Positions 16,118 through 29,600 of a DNA stretch of 64,000 bases are shown here, piece after piece. This stretch comes from Molanna angustata. Its lineage: Eukaryota; Arthropoda; Insecta; Trichoptera; Molannidae. The stretch lies in the NCBI GenBank assembly GCA_963576475.1, contig OY754979.1, forward strand, positions 30,758,078-30,822,077, read 5' to 3'. Both the position numbers and the translations under genes were made by a program. Each line of letters opens with the position of its first letter. Position 1 is the stretch's first letter. A model generated the notes under the pieces. That model saw nothing but the letters and a program-made list of their open reading frames with translations. It made no database searches and had not been told where the DNA came from.

Positions 16118-16181
16118 GCAGACGACTGATTCTCTCGGGAATCATAATTTGACGCGGGTTATCCCCAAAATACTTAATAAT

Positions 16182-17161
<980 letters not shown>

Positions 17162-18204
17162 AAAAAATGTATGAATAGGGAAAAAGTGACACGCAATACG
17201 CTGCACAATGTCAAATGATTTTATTATTTGATTCAAAGCAGATTTTAGTGTAATTGGTTTGTGCACAGGTGACGTTACCCGCATTCCGTCGCTTGGCGAG
17301 CTCTAACCATTCCCTCGTATCTTCTGATAAATGTCGTATTCATTAATATCTAAACGGCTCTAAAAGTATAAAGAAATGTTTTATGATATACGAGATAAGA
17401 ACACGTTGAAACAAAATTTTTCAAAACAAATATTTAACTACTTTATTGCTTTATAAATACTTTTAATGTAAACAATCAAAAGTATTATGTTGGTATGTCA
17501 CCTTGTTGATTGAGGTTGGTTAACATTGGTAGTGAATGCGGTAGAGTGGTAATTTTCCTAATACAGAGAACTCGTCTGGCGAGTGCATATGAACATAATT
17601 CACACATAGTTAAGAGCAAAATTTTTGCAAGCTTTGGCCTCTGTCTTGCAAGTCTCGTAGCCTCGTGTGTCGATGCAAGGGGCTAGGTTGCGGCCTTTGG
17701 GGCCAAACCAGTAAATTTGAGGGTGGCCGCAGCTCTATACTAGGTCGGTGCTCCCTTTAATTCTTACCTATAGAAGAGCAGGGTTGACGCCTTAATGTCT
17801 CGCTCGGCGGTAGAGATGCTGTAGCTGACATCGCGCTTGGCGCGCTTCCTAAGATGTTATAGAGCTCCTTTAAATTACTATTGCGTTTAGAACATATGTA
17901 TGTACCTTATTCTTTATAGATATAGTTTTCACCAAATATCTTGAACCAGGCTTATGGGTGCGCAGAGCGCAAATTTGTATATTTTTGCTTCTTTGGTATA
18001 AGTACGTACAAATCGCCCCCTTTCTCGGTGAAATGTATCAAGATATTTGGCGACAACTATACCCGAGTTTTAAAAGGCAACAATTCCAAAAATCATTTTT
18101 GAGTTGACGTTACCACGGAAATCAGAAAAAATAATACTACGTCCAATTCAGTAACTTCTCGAACTAAAATTTACAAAAATAATGCAACATAATAATAATA
18201 ATGA

Positions 18205-18302
18205 ACACTTCCTTGCACCCTGCGCAAGTGGCGAGTTTATTGCCGCATGGCAATTTTTTTCAACTAACCAGTTTTTCCAGCCCAGAGAAGCAATATTTGC
18301 TG
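18205..18302 (-). mobile_element. SINE family 1, fragment
   Basis: The CACTTCCTTGCACCCTGCGC…AAGTGGCGAGTTTATTGCCG body of SINE family 1, truncated before the B box. A mirror copy lies at 24905-25002 in the other palindrome arm. Confidence 0.7.
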
Positions 18303-18956
18303 AGAAAATAATTTGAACAAAAACAATAATTTAACATAGATAACAATTTGAACTCAAATTGTCTATGGCGCAGACTACGCATGCGTACTGCGCTCTGTTC
18401 GGCCATATTTATTTATGACATGTCACCGTGATGTCGCCTAACCTAACATTTCAATTGATCTGCACTAATATTCTTTGGTGGTGGAACGCCAGAAATTAAT
18501 TTAAAAAAATATATATATTCTTTGGTTTTTATTTTATATTTATTTATTATTTTATGTGTGTAAATGATCCGAAAACAACTGATGTTCTAAAATATCCCGG
18601 AATGCTGTGAAATTAACTAGTACGCTTCCAATAAGGTGTGAACTAAAATTTGGTACGTTTTGAAAGTTGATTAGTCTAAAATGTGGTTATAGAATAGGGA
18701 ATTGGCCTTATTTGTGTCTTACTTGGAGTAAGAATGTTTCTATTTCAGCGTTATAGAATATCAACTTGGACTAAATGGAATATAAACGTACCTATTTTAG
18801 CTGGAACGTTCTTAAAAATTTATAGATTCGGACGCAATGTACGATTTATAAAAGGAAACATCCCTAAAAATGGTGAGAAGTAGGATTTTTCCTTTTAATT
18901 CAGACCAATAAAACAGGTTTCTTGATTATTAATAGGAAACAACATACCTTACCTAG

Positions 18957-19130
18957 TAATTAATGAACAAATATACCTAAGTATTTTTGCACCAAATTCG
19001 ATTACAATGAGGTGACTCGGCATTCTCAAGGTCTAAAAATAATAATGCCGAGTCACCTCGGCGCAAACTTTCAGTTATTGTAATCGAATTTGTTGGAAAA
19101 ATAATTAAGTATATTTTTTCATTAATTTTC
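18957..19130. repeat. Small nested palindrome (fold-back)
   Basis: Outer arms ATTCGATTACAAT/ATTGTAATCGAAT and inner arms GAGGTGACTCGGCATT/AATGCCGAGTCACCTC surround a short loop. It is probably a MITE. The mirror copy is at about 24077-24250. Confidence 0.6.
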
Positions 19131-19454
19131 AAATGGATTTACACTCTGTTAACACAAAAACTTTAGAATCAATAACATAGTAATTATTAGAAGGAAAAAG
19201 AAATTGCTATTTTCGACTTGATGCCTTCTAAAACTTTATTATAAATGAAGGTTCTTGGCGAAAATTTTAAATTGGGATTGGGTATGAAATTCAAGATTAT
19301 CCCTTGCAGTGAACAAATACAGGCTGTGACTGTTTACTGATAATATATCAGTTAACAAGGGAAAATAGTACATAGAGGATAAGATACAATCATGAGCTAA
19401 AACGTATTATGTACCTACTTACAATGTTCACCGAGCCCAACATAGTAAAGTACA

Positions 19455-19700
19455 TAAAAACTTATCGCCTTAGATGGTTGGGATACCTCCAGCGAATGAA
19501 GGAGAACCGAGTCCCCAAGAAGATTCTCAACACACGACCAGATGGGAGGCAAAACTTGGGAAAACTCAAATAAAGGTGAATAGATGGTGTAGAAAGGGAC
19601 TTAAGAGACATCGGTGTAACTTTTGGAAGGTGCGGACGGTGGACCGGATGGAATGGCAGAAAGTTCATGAGGAGGCCAAGGCTCATGAGGGGCTGTAGCG
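19455..19700 (+). pseudogene. LINE C-terminal fragment
   Basis: The plus strand reads LRWLGYLQRMKENRVPKKIL, followed after a frame break by a WCRKGLKRHRCNFW-type and EAKAHEGL ending. This is the usual C-terminal tail of RTE-like ORF2 ('RW-GH-RM…P-K-L…RW-D-V-DL…AK-H-GL'). The mirror copy on minus is at about 23507-23752. Confidence 0.65.
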
Positions 19701-21426
19701 CTATTAGCGATGATGAAGTAAGCAGGTATCTAATATTTTATTATAAAACAAATCTCAATAGTAAATTTATAAATACTTTTAAAATTCACTTACAAACAGA
19801 AGCAGCCACATACTGTGGTAAAAGAGTTCCTTTACTTTCATCCTTATTTATATTTTGTTGTATACTTGATTTATATGTATCCATTTTATATATACAAACG
19901 AAGAAACAACTTATTTTACAAAGTCAATACAAAAAGGCTGGAAAATCCAATGTAACAAAATATTGTTTAAATTTATGCTAACTACACTTGTGTAATCTAC
20001 CACATACATTTTCAACTCTTTGGAATGAGTTGTCGAAGACCAATTAAGATCTATTTATTCAGACTCGCCAGACAGTAAGTAATTTTTTGTATAAATATTT
20101 TCATAACATTCCTTGAACTTGAACATCCAAAGGCCACAGAAAGTTGATAGACTACAACACCAATATTGACAGGTAGGTACTTTGAACTTAACTCATTCAC
20201 AATCAAGACATGTTAAAACTCTTAAAACTTTAATAATGAACCATGATTTTACAGAAAAAACAGTGCGTTTAATTTTTATTTCATTAAACATCTCTCATCA
20301 ACTATAAGAAACCATTATAAAGTCCTATATATATCGGCAATGTGTAAGTCAAGTTCGTTTTAATTCAGTCTACACTCAACATACTGCCGAGACAATTGAA
20401 GACACACACGAATTACGCATTTATATATAATTCGCAAGTCTCTTGGTCTTGCACCCCCTGATATTGGTCTTGGTCTTGCATCGACAGATAGAATTTCGTA
20501 GTCTCCTAACCCACTCTATTGGGAATGTCACAGTGCTTGTAGCCCTATTCATCCACGGAGCTGCTCCTCATCGGACGAAACAAGTAACTACTATCAAGCA
20601 TATTTCATACCACTACCACTACCGAGTCCAACCACAAACGTGGAGGCCCGTCAGTCATGGCGAGGGTCTCCCGTCCCAACAGTGCTCAGTAACAGGCGAC
20701 GTGTAATAGCGAGCATTGACAGTAATATCAGTTCTTCGATTTCCACGCCAAGCGCGATGTCAGCTACAGCATCTCTACCGCCGAGCGAGACATTAAGGCG
20801 TCAACCCTGCTCTTCTATAGGTAAGAATTAAAGGGAGCACCGACCTAGTATAGAGCTGCGGCCACCCTCAAATTTACTGGTTTGGCCCCAAAGGCCGCAA
20901 CCTAGCCCCTTGCATCGACACACGAGGCTACGAGACTTGCAAGACAGAGGCCAAAGCTTGCAAAAATTTTGCTCTTAACTATGTGTGAATTATGTTCATA
21001 TGCACTCGCCAGACGAGTTCTCTGTATTAGGAAAATTACCACTCTACCGCATTCACTACCAATGTTAACCAACCTCAATCAACAAGGTGACATACCAACA
21101 TAATACTTTTGATTGTTTACATTAAAAGTATTTATAAAGCAATAAAGTAGTTAAATATTTGTTTTGAAAAATTTTGTTTCAACGTGTTCTTATCTCGTAT
21201 ATCATAAAACATTTCTTTATACTTTTAGAGCCGTTTAGATATTAATGAATACGACATTTATCAGAAGATACGAGGGAATGGTTAGAGCTCGCCAAGCGAC
21301 GGAATGCGGGTAACGTCACCTGTGCACAAACCAATTACACTAAAATCTGCTTTGAATCAAATAATAAAATCATTTGACATTGTGCAGCGTATTGCGTGTC
21401 ACTTTTTCCCTATTCATACATTTTTT

Positions 21427-21784
<358 letters not shown>

Positions 21785-23506
21785 AAAAAATGTATGAATA
21801 GGGAAAAAGTGACACGCAATACGCTGCACAATGTCAAATGATTTTATTATTTGATTCAAAGCAGATTTTAGTGTAATTGGTTTGTGCACAGGTGACGTTA
21901 CCCGCATTCCGTCGCTTGGCGAGCTCTAACCATTCCCTCGTATCTTCTGATAAATGTCGTATTCATTAATATCTAAACGGCTCTAAAAGTATAAAGAAAT
22001 GTTTTATGATATACGAGATAAGAACACGTTGAAACAAAATTTTTCAAAACAAATATTTAACTACTTTATTGCTTTATAAATACTTTTAATGTAAACAATC
22101 AAAAGTATTATGTTGGTATGTCACCTTGTTGATTGAGGTTAACATTGGTAGTGAATGCGGTAGAGTGGTAATTTTCCTAATACAGAGAACTCGTCTGGCG
22201 AGTGCATATGAACATAATTCACACATAGTTAAGAGCAAAATTTTTGCAAGCTTTGGCCTCTGTCTTGCAAGTCTCGTAGCCTCGTGTGTCGATGCAAGGG
22301 GCTAGGTTGCGGCCTTTGGGGCCAAACCAGTAAATTTGAGGGTGGCCGCAGCTCTATACTAGGTCGGTGCTCCCTTTAATTCTTACCTATAGAAGAGCAG
22401 GGTTGACGCCTTAATGTCTCGCTCGGCGGTAGAGATGCTGTAGCTGACATCGCGCTTGGCGTGGAAATCGAAGAACTGATATTACTGTCAATGCTCGCTA
22501 TTACACGTCGCCTGTTACTGAGCACTGTTGGGACGGGAGACCCTCGCCATGACTGACGGGCCTCCACGTTTGTGGTTGGACTCGGTAGTGGTAGTGGTAT
22601 GAAATATGCTTGATAGTAGTTACTTGTTTCGTCCGATGAGGAGCAGCTCCGTGGATGAATAGGGCTACAAGCACTGTGACATTCCCAATAGAGTGGGTTA
22701 GGAGACTACGAAATTCTATCTGTCGATGCAAGACCAAGACCAATATCAGGGGGTGCAAGACCAAGAGACTTGCGAATTATATATAAATGCGTAATTCGTG
22801 TGTGTCTTCAATTGTCTCGGCAGTATGTTGAGTGTAGACTGAATTAAAACGAACTTGACTTACACATTGCCGATATATATAGGACTTTATAATGGTTTCT
22901 TATAGTTGATGAGAGATGTTTAATGAAATAAAAATTAAACGCACTGTTTTTTCTGTAAAATCATGGTTCATTATTAAAGTTTTAAGAGTTTTAACATGTC
23001 TTGATTGTGAATGAGTTAAGTTCAAAGTACCTACCTGTCAATATTGGTGTTGTAGTCTATCAACTTTCTGTGGCCTTTGGATGTTCAAGTTCAAGGAATG
23101 TTATGAAAATATTTATACAAAAAATTACTTACTGTCTGGCGAGTCTGAATAAATAGATCTTAATTGGTCTTCGACAACTCATTCCAAAGAGTTGAAAATG
23201 TATGTGGTAGATTACACAAGTGTAGTTAGCATAAATTTAAACAATATTTTGTTACATTGGATTTTCCAGCCTTTTTGTATTGACTTTGTAAAATAAGTTG
23301 TTTCTTCGTTTGTATATATAAAATGGATACATATAAATCAAGTATACAACAAAATATAAATAAGGATGAAAGTAAAGGAACTCTTTTACCACAGTATGTG
23401 GCTGCTTCTGTTTGTAAGTGAATTTTAAAAGTATTTATAAATTTACTATTGAGATTTGTTTTATAATAAAATATTAGATACCTGCTTACTTCATCATCGC
23501 TAATAG

Positions 23507-23752
23507 CGCTACAGCCCCTCATGAGCCTTGGCCTCCTCATGAACTTTCTGCCATTCCATCCGGTCCACCGTCCGCACCTTCCAAAAGTTACACCGATGTC
23601 TCTTAAGTCCCTTTCTACACCATCTATTCACCTTTATTTGAGTTTTCCCAAGTTTTGCCTCCCATCTGGTCGTGTGTTGAGAATCTTCTTGGGGACTCGG
23701 TTCTCCTTCATTCGCTGGAGGTATCCCAACCATCTAAGGCGATAAGTTTTTA
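23507..23752 (-). pseudogene. LINE C-terminal fragment (mirror copy)
   Basis: Reverse complement of 19455-19700 in the right arm of the palindrome. Same RTE-like tail, likewise broken. Confidence 0.65.
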
Positions 23753-24904
23753 TGTACTTTACTATGTTGGGCTCGGTGAACATTGTAAGTAGGTACATAA
23801 TACGTTTTAGCTCATGATTGTATCTTATCCTCTATGTACTATTTTCCCTTGTTAACTGATATATTATCAGTAAACAGTCACAGCCTGTATTTGTTCACTG
23901 CAAGGGATAATCTTGAATTTCATACCCAATCCCAATTTAAAATTTTCGCCAAGAACCTTCATTTATAATAAAGTTTTAGAAGGCATCAAGTCGAAAATAG
24001 CAATTTCTTTTTCCTTCTAATAATTACTATGTTATTGATTCTAAAGTTTTTGTGTTAACAGAGTGTAAATCCATTTGAAAATTAATGAAAAAATATACTT
24101 AATTATTTTTCCAACAAATTCGATTACAATAACTGAAAGTTTGCGCCGAGGTGACTCGGCATTATTATTTTTAGACCTTGAGAATGCCGAGTCACCTCAT
24201 TGTAATCGAATTTGGTGCAAAAATACTTAGGTATATTTGTTCATTAATTACTAGGTAAGGTATGTTGTTTCCTATTAATAATCAAGAAACCTGTTTTATT
24301 GGTCTGAATTAAAAGGAAAAATCCTACTTCTCACCATTTTTAGGGATGTTTCCTTTTATAAATCGTACATTGCGTCCGAATCTATAAATTTTTAAGAACG
24401 TTCCAGCTAAAATAGGTACGTTTATATTCCATTTAGTCCAAGTTGATATTCTATAACGCTGAAATAGAAACATTCTTACTCCAAGTAAGACACAAATAAG
24501 GCCAATTCCCTATTCTATAACCACATTTTAGACTAATCAACTTTCAAAACGTACCAAATTTTAGTTCACACCTTATTGGAAGCGTACTAGTTAATTTCAC
24601 AGCATTCCGGGATATTTTAGAACATCAGTTGTTTTCGGATCATTTACACACATAAAATAATAAATAAATATAAAATAAAAACCAAAGAATATATATATTT
24701 TTTTAAATTAATTTCTGGCGTTCCACCACCAAAGAATATTAGTGCAGATCAATTGAAATGTTAGGTTAGGCGACATCACGGTGACATGTCATAAATAAAT
24801 ATGGCCGAACAGAGCGCAGTACGCATGCGTAGTCTGCGCCATAGACAATTTGAGTTCAAATTGTTATCTATGTTAAATTATTGTTTTTGTTCAAATTATT
24901 TTCT

Positions 24905-25002
24905 CAGCAAATATTGCTTCTCTGGGCTGGAAAAACTGGTTAGTTGAAAAAAATTGCCATGCGGCAATAAACTCGCCACTTGCGCAGGGTGCAAGGAAGT
25001 GT
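24905..25002 (+). mobile_element. SINE family 1, fragment (mirror copy)
   Basis: Reverse complement of 18205-18302. Confidence 0.7.
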
Positions 25003-25364
25003 TCATTATTATTATTATGTTGCATTATTTTTGTAAATTTTAGTTCGAGAAGTTACTGAATTGGACGTAGTATTATTTTTTCTGATTTCCGTGGTAACGT
25101 CAACTCAAAAATGATTTTTGGAATTGTTGCCTTTTAAAACTCGGGTATAGTTGTCGCCAAATATCTTGATACATTTCACCGAGAAAGGGGGCGATTTGTA
25201 CGTACTTATACCAAAGAAGCAAAAATATACAAATTTGCGCTCTGCGCACCCATAAGCCTGGTTCAAGATATTTGGTGAAAACTATATCTATAAAGAATAA
25301 GGTACATACATATGTTCTAAACGCAATAGTAATTTAAAGGAGCTCTATAACATCTTAGGAAATT

Positions 25365-25437
25365 ATAGAATTTCATTGAACAATTATATCCATGATATGG
25401 GTAAACATGGATGGTTTTGATTCCGCCGGTTGATCAG
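25365..25437 (+). repeat. Interspersed repeat 'TATCCATGATATGGG'
   Basis: Contains AATTATATCCATGATATGGG, a GGTTTTGATTCCGCCGGT-type segment and CTTGCCCC. Related copies occur at 43141-43230 (minus) and 44225-44320 (plus). Family unknown; no coding potential. Confidence 0.6.
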
Positions 25438-25639
25438 TCTTGCCCCTCAGGTGTTCGACTGGAGACTGGCGTTGGAGGAGCTCGATTCGGGCGGAAGTGC
25501 TATAGAAAAAGAAGGTAGGTTCTAAGCGTAAATTGAAATTGGATTACGATTTCGATAGTAAAGCTGCAGGACATAATAGGCCTCACATTTCATAATTTTT
25601 TATTCACTATAGTTCGGTTAATTTTCAAAAAAGTCAGTA

Positions 25640-25990
25640 GGGTATGCATTGAACATTATACTAAGGGCGTCCCAGTATTTTATTGGGAGCAGGAAAAAAG
25701 AAAACACGGAAGAGGTTATTTTCTTGTCAAATGATGGTCTGCCTCTTCGATCTGTTGATCGTACTACACTAGCTATGCCCATTCATTCTACTGAATTCAT
25801 CAGTTCCTCTTTTCAAGTACAATCAGCAAGTACAATAATATCTTCACCTTAAGTGAACTTTCAACTCTTTAAGAAAAAAATAAAGCTGTTATACCTCTCT
25901 AATAACTTTTATTTGACATCTATCATATTCTTTTCTCTGTTGTTGCATATTTACACTTGATATTGTTATGTTTTTTTATTTCCATTTATT
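25640..25990 (+). pseudogene. LINE C-terminal fragment
   Basis: Broken frame with HSTEFISSSFQVQSASTIIS and, after the stop, VNFQLFKKKIKLLYLSNNFY. This resembles the 'R-HS--F-SSF-V-A-LWN-LP…FK-K-K--Y' tail of CR1/jockey-type ORF2 proteins. Confidence 0.5.
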
Positions 25991-26077
25991 ATTTTTATAT
26001 AGATTTAATATACCTACCACTACACTATGTATAGCCTCACGTTGTATTGTTTGACTGGAAGAAATTGCAGATTTTTA

Positions 26078-26375
26078 TCCAACACATTGAGATGGTTTGG
26101 TCACGAGGGGAGAATGAATGTAGAGCGCCTGACGAAGAAAATATACTGAGCGGAAAGGAATGGAATGAGAGGTCGGGGACGCCCAAGAAAGGGATAGCAC
26201 GACCATGTGAATGATATTCTGAAAGACGAAAAAAAAACATGTATGAGACGATGCATGAATATGGACGAGGCGATGGATGGGTGCCAGGATAGAAAAATGT
26301 GGCGTTCGGTTCTCTTTGCCTACCCCGCAAGGGACATGGCATGATGATATGTATGTATATATGTATGTAAATGAA
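26078..26375 (+). pseudogene. RTE-like LINE 3' end
   Basis: Plus-strand copy of the element seen on minus at 48430-49255. The tail motifs LRWFGH, ERLTKKIY-stop-AERNGMRGRGRP, CMRRCMN and DRKMWRSVLFAYPARDMA are followed by a TATG-rich 3' end. It shares the same in-frame TGA (26147-26149) with the other copy. It ends 35 bp before a Tret1-like exon. Confidence 0.75.
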
Positions 26376-26409
26376 ATCAAATTGAATTTCATCGTATTTT
26401 GTTATATAG

Positions 26410-26636
26410 GTAGTATGTTAGCATTCATGTACGGGAATTCAGTTGGATGGACGTCGTCAGCAGTGCCGCAGTTGGAAGAGGGTCTTCTTGCCGAGGGTCC
26501 TGTGCATGTCGACCAAAGCGGATGGATAGGGGGCTCCTATTGTCTGGGGGCCCTTGCCTCATCTCCTTTCTGCGGCCTCATAGCAGACGCTAAAGGAAGA
26601 AAATTTGCAGCATACATAATTGGTGCGGCATTTGCG
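26410..26636 (+). CDS. Tret1-like: Tret1-like exon a (TM1-TM3 start)
   Basis: Acceptor TTATATAG precedes GTAGTATGTTAG; donor GTTGGT follows GCATTTGCG. It encodes GSMLAFMYGNSVGWTSSAVP through GLIADAKGRKFAAYIIGAAF. It enters with two bases of a split Gly codon, so an upstream exon must exist. The donor is a weak GT context, but phase 0 matches the next exon. Confidence 0.85.
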
Positions 26637-29600
26637 GTTGGTATCCTGCCCTGTATCTTTTTAAAAAGTTGCGTGTTGAATTCGTGGATTTTCTTGATAA
26701 TTCAGTTAGCTGAATAGATAACTAAGTTGTATATTTTTATTCATATTATTATTTACATTCCTGCACAAAATAGTGAACAGTATCATTGACACCGATGCAC
26801 TTCTTGCGAAAATTCCCTTCAACATACCGACGAGACAGACTAGAAAAAAAATATACATTTAGACTTCCCATCTGTGGCACAAATTATGCACAGCACTCTT
26901 CCATATACAGAGTATGCAAAAATTATGATTCTTTCTTTCATGACATTGATCTCTTCAACTCATCGCATAGAAGATTTAAACTATCCATTATGGCCACGTT
27001 CCCTCATCGCTCTGAGTGATCTTACGCACGCTTCCCATAACGCCCCATTTCCTTTCAATTACCTTTTCCTACAGGAAAAAATATTATGTTACTGATGTTT
27101 TTTCTCAATTCATATTTTTTAATCAGTAATATACATGAAACATTTTTGGCTTATTTGTTGTATTACTGTCTGCTTTTACTATATACTAAATTGGCTGTAT
27201 GTTTGTTTTCAATTAATAAAAAAAAGATAAAAAAATCATTTGTTACGTAAGTTACAATTATTTTTAAATCATATATAGGTAAGAATTTTATGGAATTAGT
27301 AGTTAGCTAAATTATTATTAATAGAAATAGTAAACTTTATTTAGACGTAGTAGTAGTTCCAATTTTAGTATATGTACTGCCGAAGCAAGTACAAAGCTTA
27401 TTTAGACGTAAATCATATATAAAAATTTATACATCTATTATAAACAAAAAAATATAAATAAATAATATTTTGGAACAAATAAGTATGGTAAGAGTATGAC
27501 AATTAATTATAAATAAAAAAATTATGTAAAACTATGGAGAACATATAAGTTTTTAATTATGTAGCACCTAGCCTACAAAAGTAGACAAGATTTGTGGTTT
27601 CTTTTATGTTTGGTGGTAAACTATTATACATTTTGAGACCTTTATGGTATAAACTATTTTGTGTACATGTTAATCTCGTTTTTGGAAGTCTAAAATCCTG
27701 ACATCCTCTCGTAGGGTAAGCGTGAACATTGAATAAAAAAAAATTTGCATATATTTTGGAAACACATTAATTTTTAGCTTGTAAATCAAAATTAATGTGT
27801 TGTATATAATTACCGAAGAAGTCAAGCAACTCTACGAAGACATTACAAAAGCCAAAAAATCTGAAAAAGCCAAGCTATTTGTTATAACTGGTGACTTCAA
27901 TGCCAAAATTGGCGAAAAGAATCATGGAGATCCACATAATATAGGACAGTTTGGACTAGGTAATAGAAACGAAAGAGGAGAAATGTTGCTGGATTATTTA
28001 CGTAAAGAGGAGCTGTACTGCTTAAACGCCTTCTGGCAAAATTAAAAACGAGATAGATTATATACTCACAGATGAGAGGAAATATTGTAAGAATGTCTCA
28101 GTACTAAACAATTTTGACACAGGCAGCGACCACAGATTGGTTGGAGCACTCTTCACAATAAATACCAAAATGGAAAGAAAAGCTTTGATAGGAAGAAAAA
28201 TCCATAAATTACCTACATTAGATATAATAACTAGAAATAAAAACATTTTTCAAGAAACGGTGGAAAATAATAGTAATAATAATAAATGGAAGGGAAAAGG
28301 GAACTCGAACAAACAGAACGGGACACTCTTAACGACTAAATCGCCTCAACTATTTAAACAGCTGTTAAAAAGATTTTATTTTATTTTTATTTTATATAGC
28401 TTCTCGGGCGACTAACAGGTACTATGTCAAATAATTATTTAACACGCACCCAATAACAAGTTGCCACATTCTGGAGACTTACGATATTAATCGTCTCACA
28501 GATCCAGACTGTAAACACAATTTTAAAAACTGTGTCTCCACCGGGAATCGAACCCGGGACCCTTGGATCAGCAGTCAGATATCCAACCAACTGAGCCACG
28601 ATGGCCGACAAGATTTCATACAGACAAAAGAAAAATATTACTAAACCATCAAATGACACTCTCAAGTTACTTGAAGAACGCAAAACTCTCGATAGGGATT
28701 CAGATCATTATAAGCTCCTAAACAAAAATATCAGAAAAGAGATAAGGAAAGACATTAGAAGATATAATACAAAACTCATAACAGAAACAATAGAAAATAA
28801 CAAAAATATGAAAGTCTTAAAAGGAATAGAATCTCGCGGCAACCACAACATAACTAAAATTAAGGATCAAAATGGAATTGTCGTAAGAGACAAGCATACT
28901 ATATGCAAAACCGTTGAAAATTTTTAATCAAAACTTTACACATCACATATTAATCACGAGAAAAACCAAAAATGCATAATGAACGTAGGGTCAGAAGATT
29001 TACCAGAAGTGGAAATTAACGAAAAAGAAAATGCCTTAAAGCAAATGAAAAGTAACAAAGCTCCAGGTGATGATCAGACAACAAGTGATATGCTAAAGTT
29101 AGGGGGGAGAAAGTTGATAGAAGCCATAAAAATATTATTGGACAAATGCCTAGAATAAGGCAGGATACCTAATGGCTGGCAAAACGCTGAATTAAAAATA
29201 TTATTTAAAAAAGGAGACAGCGATAACATAGAAAACTATCGTCCCATTAGCCTGCTTTCCCACCTGTATAAGTTGCTAACAAAAATAATAACAAATCGCT
29301 TAACCCTGAAATTTGATAGTTATCAACCCGTAGAGCAAGCTGGTTTTCGCAAAAGTTTTGGAACCAGAGATCACATTCAGACATTAAGACTACTCATAGA
29401 GAAAACAACAGAGTATAACATACCTATACATCTAGCTTTTGTTGACTACCAAAAAGCGTTTGATTCAGTTGAAAAATGGGCAATTATCGAGGCACTCCAA
29501 AATGCAAGAATAGATTCCAGGTATATACAACTAATAAACTTTATATATATGAAAATACAACTATGACTGTTGTAATCGATGACGACACTAAAATTGAAAA

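Noticed and set aside
20443..20706. 87-codon frame in the fold-back element as a gene
   Set aside because: No recognisable domain and duplicated with the palindrome. A captured exon is possible but unsupported.
25446..25516. A possible N-terminal Tret1-like exon (VFDWRLALEELDSGGSAIEK) with acceptor, donor and matching phase
   Set aside because: It is hydrophilic where the start of TM1 is expected just before GSMLAF, and its acceptor falls at the edge of a dispersed repeat. Kept only as a weak candidate.
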